A model generated the notes under the pieces. The model saw only the letters and a program-made list of their open reading frames with translations. It made no database searches and had not been told where the DNA came from. Positions 7,815 through 16,037 of a stretch of DNA of 64,000 nt are shown one piece after another. Source of the stretch: JANQPX01 sp041398025 (GTDB lineage Bacteria; Pseudomonadota; Alphaproteobacteria; Geminicoccales; Geminicoccaceae); contig JAWKVM010000011.1 of NCBI GenBank assembly GCA_041398025.1, positions 1 to 64,000 of the forward strand, written 5' to 3'. The position numbers were made by a program, and so were the translations under genes. Position 1 is the stretch's first letter. Each line of letters opens with the position of its first letter.

Positions 7815-9035
7815 CTAAGCCGCCGCCCGCGCCCCACTCGCCGCGAGCACGGCGCCCAGGTCTTCGAGGCTTGCCAGATTGTGCACCGTCCTGAAGTCGT
7901 CCACATGCTTGACGATCGCGCGTGCGCCGGTGGCACTCGGCGCATAGCCGTCGAAGCGCATCAGCGGGTTCAGCCAGATCAGGCGGCGGCAGGATTTCTG
8001 CAGGCGCTCCATGGCGGGTTCCAGCCCCTCGCCGGCGTCGCGATCCAGGCCGTCGGTGATCAGCAGGACAAGGGCGCCCTGGCCGAGCACGCGCCTCGAC
8101 CAGTTGCGGTTGAAGTCCTCGAGGCAATGGCCGATGCGCGTGCCGCCGGACCAGTCCTTGACCAGCTCGCCCACCTTGGAGAGCGCGATGTCGACGTCCC
8201 GGTAGCGCAGCTGGCGGGTGATGTTGGTGAGCCGCGTGCCGAAGACGAAGCTGAAGACGCGGTCGCGGTCATTGGTGATCGCGTGCATGAAATGCACCAG
8301 CATGCGCGAATAGCGATCCATCGAGCCTGAGATGTCGGCCAGGATCACCAGCGGCGGGTGCCGTTTTTTTCGCTGTTTGCGGGCGAGGTCGATGATCGCC
8401 CCCCCGCCCCTCAGACTGTTGCGCAGCGTCTTCCTGAGATCGACGCGTTCTCCGTGCGCGTGCGAAAAAAAACGGCGGGTCGGCACGGCCATGATGGGGA
8501 GACGCATGGTCTGGATGATGCGTTTCGCGCGCTCGATCTCGTCGGCCGTCATGTCCTCGAAATCCTTGGACTGCAGGATTTCCTTCTCGGAGAAGGTGAG
8601 CGTCGCGTCGAGCTCGATCTTCTCCTCCTCGTTCTCCTCGGGCGCCTCGCCCTGGCCCGGCTGCTTTTGCGGGCCGAGCGCCTCGGAGAGCCGGCGGCTG
8701 ACCTCGTCCTCATCCTCGCGCTCGATCTCGATCGTCGGCAGCAGAAGCTGCATCATCTTTTCGAGCAGATCCGGCTTTCGCCAGAAGATGTGAAAGGCCT
8801 GGTCGAACAGCTCGCGCTGATCCCGGCGGTTTACGAAGACCGAGTGCAGCGTCCAGTAAAAATCCTCGCGCGTGCCGATGCCGACAGCATCCACCGCCCG
8901 GATCGCCTCAAGGGTCCTGCCAGGACCCACGGGTAACCCTGCCGCGCGCAGGCAGCGTCCGAAATGCATGATGTTCGCGACGAACCGGCCCGGTTCGATC
9001 GGTTGACGGGAGTCTCGCTCGGACATCGGCGTCAT
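7815..9035 (-). CDS. CoxE-like VWA-domain protein
   Basis: 406 residues. The C-terminal half is a von Willebrand factor A domain with an intact MIDAS motif DISGSMDRYS and a later TDG (LLITDGLDRDAG). The N-terminal half is the CoxE-type region with an acidic linker (EEKIELDATLTFSEKEILQSKDFEDMT). Such proteins pair with MoxR AAA+ ATPases to insert cofactors or remodel target enzymes, as CoxD/CoxE do for CO dehydrogenase. The MoxR gene is 6 bp upstream, so the two form one operon. No CO dehydrogenase or other obvious client is nearby. A second possible start (M4) lies at 9026. Confidence 0.88.
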   Translation of the reverse strand: MTPMSERDSRQPIEPGRFVANIMHFGRCLRAAGLPVGPGRTLEAIRAVDAVGIGTREDFYWTLHSVFVNRRDQRELFDQAFHIFWRKPDLLEKMMQLLLPTIEIEREDEDEVSRRLSEALGPQKQPGQGEAPEENEEEKIELDATLTFSEKEILQSKDFEDMTADEIERAKRIIQTMRLPIMAVPTRRFFSHAHGERVDLRKTLRNSLRGGGAIIDLARKQRKKRHPPLVILADISGSMDRYSRMLVHFMHAITNDRDRVFSFVFGTRLTNITRQLRYRDVDIALSKVGELVKDWSGGTRIGHCLEDFNRNWSRRVLGQGALVLLITDGLDRDAGEGLEPAMERLQKSCRRLIWLNPLMRFDGYAPSATGARAIVKHVDDFRTVHNLASLEDLGAVLAASGARAAA

Positions 9036-9041
9036 GATCGG

Positions 9042-9974
9042 TCAGCCTGCCCTCGCCAGGTCCCTCTTCACCTCGTTCAGCAGCCTTGCGGCCTCGCTGC
9101 CCTGCAGCTTGGCGATGTCGTCCTGATATTTCAAAAGCGTACCGATGGTGTCGTTGATGGTCTCGGGATCGAGCTCCAGGCGATCCAGGGTCATCAGCGC
9201 CTGGGTCCAGTCCAGGGTCTCGGCCACGCCCGGCTGCTTGAACAGGTCCTCGGCGCGCAGCTTCTGCACGAAGCCGACGATCTGCCGGGTCAGGCTTTCC
9301 GCAGCGCCGGGAATGCGCGCCCTGATGATCGCCATCTCCCGCTCGGCGTCGGGATAGTCCACCCAGTGATAGAAGCAGCGGCGCTTGAGCGCGTCGTGGA
9401 TCTCGCGCGTCCGGTTCGACGTGATGATCACGATCGGGCGCTTGTCCGCCTTGATCGTGCCGATTTCCGGGATGGTCACCTGAAAGTCGGAAAGAATTTC
9501 CAGGAGATAGGCCTCGAACGGCTCATCGGTGCGGTCCAGTTCGTCGATCAGGAGCACGGGTGCGCCGCCGTCGCTCGGCTCCAAAGCCTGCAGCAAAGGT
9601 CGTCGTATCAAGAATTGATCGGTGAAGATATCTCGCGCGAGGGCGGCGCGGTCGGTGTCGCCCTCGGCCTCGGCAAGGCGGATCTCCAGCATCTGGCGCG
9701 CATAGTTCCACTCGTAGACCGCCGAGCTGACGTCCAGGCCCTCGTAGCACTGCAGCCTGACCAGCTTGCGCCCGAGGGTCTCCGAGAGCACCTTGGCGAT
9801 CTCGGTCTTGCCGACGCCCGCCTCGCCTTCGAGGAATAGCGGCCGGCCGAGCGACAAGGCGAGATAGAGCGCGGTCGCCAGCGAGCGGTCGGCGACATAG
9901 TTGCCGCGCGTCAGCGTTTCCAGCATGGCATCGACGCTTGCGATGCCCGTGTTCGACGGAGTCTGATCATTCAT
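9042..9974 (-). CDS. MoxR-family AAA+ ATPase (CoxD-like)
   Basis: 310-residue cytoplasmic AAA+ chaperone-type ATPase. Walker A GEAGVGKTEIAKVL (about 55-68), Walker B LLIDELDRTD, sensor-1 region VIITSNRTRE and an arginine-rich ALKRRCFYHWVDYPD loop are all intact. MoxR ATPases use ATP to mature or activate a client together with a VWA partner; here the partner is the next gene. Length and motifs match the MoxR/CoxD group rather than RavA. The client cannot be inferred from the window. Confidence 0.92.
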   Translation of the reverse strand: MNDQTPSNTGIASVDAMLETLTRGNYVADRSLATALYLALSLGRPLFLEGEAGVGKTEIAKVLSETLGRKLVRLQCYEGLDVSSAVYEWNYARQMLEIRLAEAEGDTDRAALARDIFTDQFLIRRPLLQALEPSDGGAPVLLIDELDRTDEPFEAYLLEILSDFQVTIPEIGTIKADKRPIVIITSNRTREIHDALKRRCFYHWVDYPDAEREMAIIRARIPGAAESLTRQIVGFVQKLRAEDLFKQPGVAETLDWTQALMTLDRLELDPETINDTIGTLLKYQDDIAKLQGSEAARLLNEVKRDLARAG

Positions 9975-10051
9975 GAGGCAACTCTGAGCAGGCAGGAGAA
10001 GACCGAAAGTTCAGCATAGCGCACCGGACAAGTATAGCCCGTAGCGGCCCG

Positions 10052-10642
10052 CTACCGGCCGGCCGCCTGCAGGGCGGCAATGGTGCGGGCGACGCGTGCG
10101 CCGATCCCGGTAACCGCCGCCTCCGCGGTGCTGTCCTTGAGCGCCCCATCGTCGTCGAAGGCGTCGCCCGCCCCGCTGAGCGCGTGCTGCTGCGGGATCA
10201 CCAGGACGCCGAGATTGGTGAGGATCTGCCTGGTGTGCACCAGGCCTCTGAGCCCGCCGAGCCGGCCGGGCGAAGCGGCCACCAGGCCTGCGACCTTGTC
10301 CTTGTAAGCGGCGAGCGCCGCCTCGTCCCCTTCGCGCCTCGACACCCAGTCGATCGCGTTCTTGAGCACGGCGCTCATGCCGCCGTTATATTCCGGCGCG
10401 CTGATCAGCAGGCCCTGATGCTGCTTAAACAAAACCTTCAGCCTCTTCGCGTGCTCGGGCAGGCCCTCGTTCGCCTCCAGATCGCCGTCATAGAGCGGCA
10501 TCGGAAAATCCCGAAGATCGATCTCCGTCACCTCGGCGCCGCCATCGCGCGCACCGCCCGCGGCGATCTTGACCAGCTTCTTGTTGAAGGAGCCTTGGCG
10601 CGTGCTGCCGGCAAAGGCGAGGATTTTTGGACTTTGGCTCAT
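10052..10642 (-). CDS. NADPH-dependent FMN reductase family protein
   Basis: 196-residue flavodoxin-like oxidoreductase. The FMN-binding loop is AGSTRQGSFNKKL at the N-terminus, and the family signature SAPEYNGGMSAVLKNAIDWVSR is in the middle (about 75-97). Members reduce FMN, quinones, azo compounds or chromate with NAD(P)H in the cytoplasm. The ATG at 10642 is supported by AGGAGA 5 bp upstream; the 40 in-frame codons before it do not look coding. It is divergent from the ADP-ribosylglycohydrolase gene with only 83 bp between starts. Confidence 0.9.
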   Translation of the reverse strand: MSQSPKILAFAGSTRQGSFNKKLVKIAAGGARDGGAEVTEIDLRDFPMPLYDGDLEANEGLPEHAKRLKVLFKQHQGLLISAPEYNGGMSAVLKNAIDWVSRREGDEAALAAYKDKVAGLVAASPGRLGGLRGLVHTRQILTNLGVLVIPQQHALSGAGDAFDDDGALKDSTAEAAVTGIGARVARTIAALQAAGR

Positions 10643-10725
10643 GGTTCTCCTGTGCGTCTCGAGGTTTTTCCCAATATGATGATCGCCGTCCGACTGGACA
10701 ACCGCATGTGGCAGGGGAGTGACCG

Positions 10726-11706
10726 ATGGTCCAGCGATCGACAGGCGAAGAGATCGAGGCACGCGCCGCGGTGGTGCTGGGCGCCCTGGTCGCCGATGCC
10801 GCGGCCATGGGCCTGCACTGGCTCTACGATGCGGACCGGCTCGCAGAAATCGCGGCCCGGCGCGAGCCGGTCTTTCTCGACGCGGATCAGCGTCATTTCG
10901 AGGGCGTCCAGGGCTATTTCGCCCATGAGGGCAAGCAGGCGGGCGAGCTCAGCCAGTATGGAGCCACCCTGACCCTGGCGATGGCCTCGCTGATCGCCAC
11001 CGGCGGCAGGTTCGCTGCGGCCGACTACCAGAAGCGCTATCTCGCGTTTTTCGGCCCGGGCGGCAGCTGGAAAGGCTATATCGACCGGCCGACGCGCGGC
11101 ACGCTCGCCAATCTCGGCAGCGCCATCGGCGAGGACACGCCGGAGGTCTCAGGCGTCGACGACGACCAGCTGCCGGCCCTTTCCCCCGTTCCCGCCCTGG
11201 TGGCGGCAGGCCCCGACGCTGCCGACCTCGAGCAGCAGGTGACGAGCCTGGTCAGGGTCACCAACGACAACCCGCTCGCGCTCGAAGCGGCCCTGATCAC
11301 CGCGCGTCTGATCCGTGCGATGCTGGCGGAGGAGAAGGTGAGCACCGCGCTCGAGCGGGAGGCCGAGCATGCCGGCGAGGTGCTGCAGCCGCTCCTGCGC
11401 AAAGCTCTGGCCTCCAAGAACCGAAGCAGCGTCGACCTCGCCGGCGACATCGGCCGCGCCTGCCATGTCCAACAGGGGCTACCCGTGGTCTTCCACATCG
11501 TGAGCCATGCGTCGAGTTTTCGGGAGGCGACGCGCAGCAATGTTCTCGCAGGCGGCGATTCCTGCGGCCGATCCATGGCCCTCGGTGCCCTTCTCGGCGC
11601 CCGCTTCGGCTTCGGCGGCGAGCACGGCATCCCCCTTCCCTGGCTGACCCGCGTCGCCGGCGGCGCCCGCCTGTTCGACCAGGCCTACCAGCTCGCCGCG
11701 CTTTGA
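10726..11706 (+). CDS. ADP-ribosylglycohydrolase family protein (J1-crystallin-like)
   Basis: 326 residues. The N-terminal ALVADAAAMGLHWLYDADRL and C-terminal NVLAGGDSCGRSMALGALLGARFG match the J1-crystallin branch of the ADP-ribosylglycohydrolase fold. In canonical hydrolases (DraG, ARH3) two Mg ions are held by acidic clusters such as GDTDT; here the equivalent reads GGDSCGRS, so only part of the cluster remains, as in crystallin J1. Activity on ADP-ribosylated proteins is therefore uncertain. It may share a promoter region with the divergent FMN reductase. Confidence 0.8.
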   Translation: MVQRSTGEEIEARAAVVLGALVADAAAMGLHWLYDADRLAEIAARREPVFLDADQRHFEGVQGYFAHEGKQAGELSQYGATLTLAMASLIATGGRFAAADYQKRYLAFFGPGGSWKGYIDRPTRGTLANLGSAIGEDTPEVSGVDDDQLPALSPVPALVAAGPDAADLEQQVTSLVRVTNDNPLALEAALITARLIRAMLAEEKVSTALEREAEHAGEVLQPLLRKALASKNRSSVDLAGDIGRACHVQQGLPVVFHIVSHASSFREATRSNVLAGGDSCGRSMALGALLGARFGFGGEHGIPLPWLTRVAGGARLFDQAYQLAAL

Positions 11707-11731
11707 GCCGGGCTCAAACCCTTCTCCTTTG
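11702..11731 (+). terminator. Possible terminator overlapping the ADP-ribosylglycohydrolase stop
   Basis: A 7-bp stem (TTTGAGC 11702-11708 with GCTCAAA 11712-11718) that includes the TGA stop codon, followed by a pyrimidine-rich CCCTTCTCCTTT. The weak T tract makes this tentative. Confidence 0.35.
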
Positions 11732-11786
11732 AGAATTATGCTCCGAGGTCAGCCTGCGCCACCTCGATTCGCTGCAGTCGCGAAGG

Positions 11787-11938
11787 TTAACCCCGCCTTA
11801 ACCCGGCTTCTCCAGATTGGCACCGACTCGCTGGTCCATGCGATCCTGGGAGTCCGTGCCTCGCCCCGCCATTGTTCCGGGCGGGCGGATTCCCAGGGTC
11901 GCATGGACCTGATCGTCAGGATGGCGAACAAAGGTTAA
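11787..11938. repeat. Dispersed hairpin element, copy 2
   Basis: Arm 11833-11856 is identical to copy 1. Arm 11886-11909 differs at two positions, both leaving G-U pairs in a plus-strand transcript. The centre again begins with CTCGCCC and ends with GGGCGGGCGG, forming a nested stem. Left outer motifs are TTAACCCC (11787) and TTAACCC (11798-11804); the right outer motif is GGTTAA (11933-11938), 23 nt beyond the arm. It occupies the 335-bp gap between two convergent genes; nothing else is visible there. Confidence 0.85.
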
Positions 11939-12041
11939 GAAAATATGCACCGACACGAAACGGCGCGACCTCGGCTAGCGAGAGCGCCAAGACGTGTTGC
12001 TGCCCGCCTGTGAAGGCGCCGTTCCCCCTCCCCCCAAAAAA

Positions 12042-13088
12042 TCAAAAAACCTCGGGCTCGCGATCGAGGATTTCCTTGAAGCGTGCGCGATAGCGCTCGG
12101 CGACCTCGGGATTGAGCGGCCGGGCGGGCGGGCGGGCGTCGAAGAGGTCGATGAGCTGGGTCGCGGCATAGCGCGCCATGTTCTGCCGGCTGTCGATGGA
12201 GACACCGGCAGTGTGCGGGCTGGCGATTACCGTGTCGAAGGCGAGCAGCGGGTGGTCCGCGGCAGGCGGCTCGCGCTCCCACACATCGAGCCCGGCACCG
12301 GCGATCCTGCCGGAGCGGAGCGCGTCCTCCAGTGCTGGCTCGTCGATGATGCCGCCGCGCGCGGTCGAGACGATCAGCGCCTGATCCGGGAGCTTCGACA
12401 GCTCGGCCGCGCCGATCATGCCGGCGGTTTCCCTGGTCAGCGGGCAATGGATGGTCAGCACCTCGGCCTCGGCCAGGAGATCGCCGAGCGTCGTCATGGG
12501 CTCGGCCTTTCTGCTGACGATCTCCTCGAGCGAGAGATAGGGGTCGAAGGCGAGGACCCGGCAGCCGAACACGTCCTTGCAGATCGCGGCGACGCGCCGG
12601 CCGATATAGCCGAGCCCGATGATGCCGACGGTGCGCCCTTCGAGGTTGCGTCCGAGCAGATCAGTGCGCGCACCCGTCCAGCCGCGGCGCAAGAGGCGAT
12701 CGCTCTCGCCGATGCGCTTCAGCAGCGAGAGGATCATGGCCATGCTGTGCTCGGCCACCGCCTCGGCATTGCCGCCGGCCTGGTTGACCACCAGCACGCC
12801 CGCCTCCGTGCAGGCGTCGATGTCGATGGTGTCGGCGCCCGAGCCGCTGGACGAGACCACCAGAAGGTTCGGACAGCGCTTCAAAAGATCCGCATGCACC
12901 CAGAGCGGCTTCGGCACCTCGTCGCGCGCCGGGATGTGCTGATAGGCGTGAGCTTCCTTCAGGATCGCAAAGGCGTCCTCCGTCGGCATTGCCGAGGTGA
13001 TCTTGATGATCTCGAGCTCCGGCCGTTCGGCCAGTATGTCGTGGGCATTGGGCGCTGGAAACGCGTCGAGATAGACGATCTTGGGCAT
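12042..13088 (-). CDS. D-isomer-specific 2-hydroxyacid dehydrogenase
   Basis: 348-residue NAD(P)-dependent dehydrogenase of the PGDH/glyoxylate-reductase type. The Rossmann motif is GIIGLGYIGRRVA; catalytic residues are in VSTARGGIID (Arg), DVWEREPP (Glu) and IASPHTAGVS (His). It interconverts a D-2-hydroxy acid and its 2-oxo acid in the cytoplasm. It follows the GH2 glycosidase by 8 bp on the same strand, which suggests that it acts on a sugar-acid product (for example after glucuronide cleavage), but that is inference. The substrate cannot be told from sequence alone. Confidence 0.9.
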   Translation of the reverse strand: MPKIVYLDAFPAPNAHDILAERPELEIIKITSAMPTEDAFAILKEAHAYQHIPARDEVPKPLWVHADLLKRCPNLLVVSSSGSGADTIDIDACTEAGVLVVNQAGGNAEAVAEHSMAMILSLLKRIGESDRLLRRGWTGARTDLLGRNLEGRTVGIIGLGYIGRRVAAICKDVFGCRVLAFDPYLSLEEIVSRKAEPMTTLGDLLAEAEVLTIHCPLTRETAGMIGAAELSKLPDQALIVSTARGGIIDEPALEDALRSGRIAGAGLDVWEREPPAADHPLLAFDTVIASPHTAGVSIDSRQNMARYAATQLIDLFDARPPARPLNPEVAERYRARFKEILDREPEVF

Positions 13089-13096
13089 GTCGGTGG

Positions 13097-14869
13097 CTAC
13101 CAGACCTCGTGATAGAAGCGCTTCAGCGCGTGGAAGGCGAGTTTCTTGGTTTCCTTGTCGGCGTCGATCAGGCCCTTCCGGTTGTAGCCCTTCTGGAAGC
13201 TGTTCTTGCGCCGCTCGGAGCGGAAATCATAGAGGATCCAGGGACAAAAGCCCTTCACGGCATCGATCCCGGCGATGGCTGCGAACTGTGCCTGGTAACA
13301 CTCGAGCATCTGATCCTCGGAAAACAGCGCCTTTTCCTCGCTGCGCCGGCCCGCGGGCGCATCGGCACCGGTCTCGGTGATGATCAGCGGCCGGTCGAGA
13401 TCGTAATTCGCGCCGATTGCCGAGAGGTCCGAAAAATCAGGCTCGTACCAGCCATAATATTCGTTGATCCCGACCAGATCGAGATGCGCAGCGAGGCGAT
13501 CCTCGATCCGCCTTGCCTTCTGGTTCACCAGGCAGGCCGCGCCCACCAGCCGGGACGGATCGAGGGCGCGCGCCGTTTCGGTCAGGCGGCGCATGAACAC
13601 GAGCCGCGCCTCGGTATCGGCGTTCTCGTTGCCTACGCCCCAGGCGATCACCGAGGCGCGGTTGCGATCGCGTGTGATCAGCTCACGCAGCTGATTGTCG
13701 GCATCCGCGAAGGTCGGCTCATGCTCGAACGCGATCGACCAGTAGACCGGGATTTCTTCCCACAAGAGGAGCCCGATCTCGTCGGCGATCTCCGCGGCCA
13801 GCTCGTGGTGGGGGTAGTGGGCGAGGCGCATGAAATTGCAGCCGAGTTCCTTCGCATGAGCGAAACGCCGGCGGATGTCGCGGTCATCGCTGACCCGCCC
13901 GAGATCGCGATCGTCCTCGTGCGCGCAGATGCCGCGAAGCCTGATCGGCTCGCCGTTCAAAATGATGTCTCGGCCTTCGGTCCTGATCTCGCGAAAACCA
14001 ACACGGTCGGTAACGTGATCATCGGCGAACCGGAGGCTGACATCGTAGAGCTTGGGATTGCTCGGGCTCCAGAGCTCCGGCGAAGCCTCGATCCTCACGA
14101 CCCCCTTCCCGCTGCAGATCGGCAGGCGCTTATCGATGCCGAGTTCCGGCATCGACAAAGCCGCTTCGCCGTCGACCGCGTCGGAAAGTTCCACCGCGAC
14201 CTGGATGGTCTCGAACCTCCGGTCCGGAACCAGATGGACGAAAAAATCCTTGATGAAGACGTCCGGCAAGCGGATCAGGTCGACATCGCGAAACACGCCG
14301 CCATAGTTGAACCAGTCCGTGTGGCGCATGGGCACGCGGTCGAGCCGGCGCTCGTTGTTGACGCAGAGAAACAGCCAGTTTTCCTCCCGGAGCTCACCGG
14401 TCAGCTCGACGAAAAACGGTGTGGAGCCGCCGAGGTGATGGCCGAGGAACCTGCCGTTCAGAAAGACCTTGGTGTCGTAATGCGCCGCCCCCACCCGGAG
14501 CATCACCCGCTCGCCCTCGGCCCCGGGCCGATGGTCGAAGCGCCGTCCGTACCAGGCGCTGCCCTCATAATGAAAATATTCGGGGCGAGCGAGGTTCCAG
14601 CAGGATGGCACCTCGACCGTCTCGCCATTGGCGACGTCATAGTCCCAGGGTGCCGTGCGCCCCTCGATCGGCAGATGACAGTCCTGATACCAGTGCTGGC
14701 GAAGGCCGGTGTCGTAGCGATCGATGGTGAAGGTCCACGTGCCGTTCAGGGACTGCCGCGACCGCCCCCGCGTGAACACCATGCCGCCGCAATCGAGATC
14801 GCGCCGAGCGAACGGCCTCTCGTAGGCCTCGTCGTGGAGGAGGGCTTGGGCGTTGCTGGCCTCGGTCAT
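13097..14869 (-). CDS. Glycoside hydrolase family 2 (beta-glucuronidase/beta-galactosidase type)
   Basis: 590 residues without a signal peptide, so cytoplasmic. It has a sugar-binding jelly-roll (about 30-200), an Ig-like domain (about 205-300) and a TIM barrel (about 305-590). The catalytic acid/base Glu415 lies in AWGVGNENAD and the nucleophile Glu499 in PLIITETGAD. Length (about 600) is closer to beta-glucuronidases than to large LacZ enzymes. It is first in a two-gene operon with a 2-hydroxyacid dehydrogenase, which favours a uronic-acid glycoside as substrate. No dedicated transporter adjoins it. Confidence 0.88.
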   Translation of the reverse strand: MTEASNAQALLHDEAYERPFARRDLDCGGMVFTRGRSRQSLNGTWTFTIDRYDTGLRQHWYQDCHLPIEGRTAPWDYDVANGETVEVPSCWNLARPEYFHYEGSAWYGRRFDHRPGAEGERVMLRVGAAHYDTKVFLNGRFLGHHLGGSTPFFVELTGELREENWLFLCVNNERRLDRVPMRHTDWFNYGGVFRDVDLIRLPDVFIKDFFVHLVPDRRFETIQVAVELSDAVDGEAALSMPELGIDKRLPICSGKGVVRIEASPELWSPSNPKLYDVSLRFADDHVTDRVGFREIRTEGRDIILNGEPIRLRGICAHEDDRDLGRVSDDRDIRRRFAHAKELGCNFMRLAHYPHHELAAEIADEIGLLLWEEIPVYWSIAFEHEPTFADADNQLRELITRDRNRASVIAWGVGNENADTEARLVFMRRLTETARALDPSRLVGAACLVNQKARRIEDRLAAHLDLVGINEYYGWYEPDFSDLSAIGANYDLDRPLIITETGADAPAGRRSEEKALFSEDQMLECYQAQFAAIAGIDAVKGFCPWILYDFRSERRKNSFQKGYNRKGLIDADKETKKLAFHALKRFYHEVW

Positions 14870-15114
14870 CTCTGTCCCACCGTCTCGGGCTCCGGGATCG
14901 GGTCGCTTGCCTGCCCGTTCTACCCAAATGCCGCGCGCGATCCTAGAGGCCTGGATCGATCACGCGATTCCCGGCAATCGAGGTTGCTTCGCCTCGACCG
15001 CACGAAACGCATACCAACGATCCTGGAGGCTGACCGCTCTGATTCAGCTTAGCGCCCGCGGATCGGCTTGCTCATCAGGCATTCCAGGGAGACCAATGCC
15101 GCCCGATCCAGACG

Positions 15115-15259
15115 TTAAGATTTCTTTCAACATTTTGCCGTCATGATCCCAACAGGTCCATGCGATCCTGGGAATCTCGCCCGCGCCGACATTCTCAGCG
15201 GGTGGCCGGACTCCCAGGATCGCATGGACCTGATCATCATCGTCGCATGCCCCGGTTAA
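15115..15259. repeat. Dispersed hairpin element, copy 3
   Basis: Left arm 15155-15176 matches the other copies for 19 bases, then has one substitution. Right arm 15207-15230 is identical to copy 1. The centre carries TCTCGCCC and a nested G+C stem. The right flank GGTTAA (15254-15259) is again 23 nt past the arm, preceded by CGTCGCATGC as in copy 1. On the left only a TTAA (15115-15118) is recognisable. It lies in the intergenic region upstream of the GH2 operon (divergent orientation), unlike copies 1 and 2. Confidence 0.82.
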
Positions 15260-15390
15260 GACATCGTAAAGACGGCGGCTGAAGAACTGTCAGGGATCAG
15301 GGAACAAGCCGTACCGACTGGATTTCATCCCCAACGCTGTTCCAGATCAGGCGGGACCACCCGAACGACAGGGACATGCGGCGAAACAAT

Positions 15391-15411
15391 GAGAGAGAGA
15401 GAGAGAGAGAG
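15391..15411. repeat. (GA)n microsatellite
   Basis: An uninterrupted GA dinucleotide run of 21 nt, about 145 bp upstream of the lipoprotein start. The 686-bp region 14870-15555 otherwise holds only hairpin copy 3 and no supportable gene. Confidence 0.9.
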
Positions 15412-15555
15412 CCCATATCCCGATCACATCCGATCGGGATCCGTTCCTGCGAGCTATCGCATCGAGCGCGTCGCCCGGCGATGGCATCGCCCGACGCGGA
15501 CGGTTGGTCTTCAGGCGTTCCCTCCCTACGTCTTCCAAAGGTGGAGATCGTGGAG

Positions 15556-15984
15556 ATGGGACAGATGTCGTGCCTGCGGATGGTCGCCCTCGCGCTGGCC
15601 TGCTGTCTTCTGGCCGGGTGCCAGGACTTCTGGCGCAGCAGCGGTGCCTGGGATGTCGGCCCGCATCGAGGCCTGCTGCTCGATATCAGCAACTACTATC
15701 ACCGCCATGCCTCCGAAGAAGGCGGGCGCTGCAAGTCCCCCTATTTCGACGGTATCATCCAGGCCGAGGTGGTCGACGAAGCCGACGACAGCGTCGACGT
15801 GCATGTGCACTACGGCTATCGCGACTTCCTGAACGACGGCGACGACGACTGCGATCCGAAATTCAGGCCGCTGCGCTGCACGATCATGCGCGAATGCCGC
15901 GGCTTTGCCGTTCGCGAATTCACGGCGGCCAAGAGCGAGACCGGCTACGACATCATCGACATGAGCGGCGAGCGGCGGCGCTGA
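15556..15984 (+). CDS. Small lipoprotein, unknown function
   Basis: 142 residues. The N-terminus MGQMSCLRMVALALACCLLAGC is a lipoprotein signal with lipobox LLAGC, so the mature protein should be lipid-anchored at the Cys. The mature part contains several Cys (RCKSPYFDG, DDDCDPKF, RCTIMRECRG) that could form disulfides in the periplasm. I do not recognise the family. ATG 15556 follows AGGTGGAG at 8 nt; a second ATG at 15565 is also possible. An in-frame extension to 15376 runs through the GA repeat and looks non-coding. Confidence 0.7.
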   Translation: MGQMSCLRMVALALACCLLAGCQDFWRSSGAWDVGPHRGLLLDISNYYHRHASEEGGRCKSPYFDGIIQAEVVDEADDSVDVHVHYGYRDFLNDGDDDCDPKFRPLRCTIMRECRGFAVREFTAAKSETGYDIIDMSGERRR

Positions 15985-16037
15985 TCGGCGCAGCGATCTT
16001 GCTAAAACGGGTTTCCTCGGACAGAAATCAACCCTCG

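Noticed and set aside
13109..15052. Long open frame antisense to the GH2 gene
   Set aside because: GH2 catalytic motifs are on the minus strand; the antisense frame is compositional noise.
7640..15230. CRISPR array as an explanation for the repeated GGTCCATGCGATCC... segments
   Set aside because: The copies are kilobases apart, form palindromes with conserved flanks, and have no regular short spacers or cas genes.
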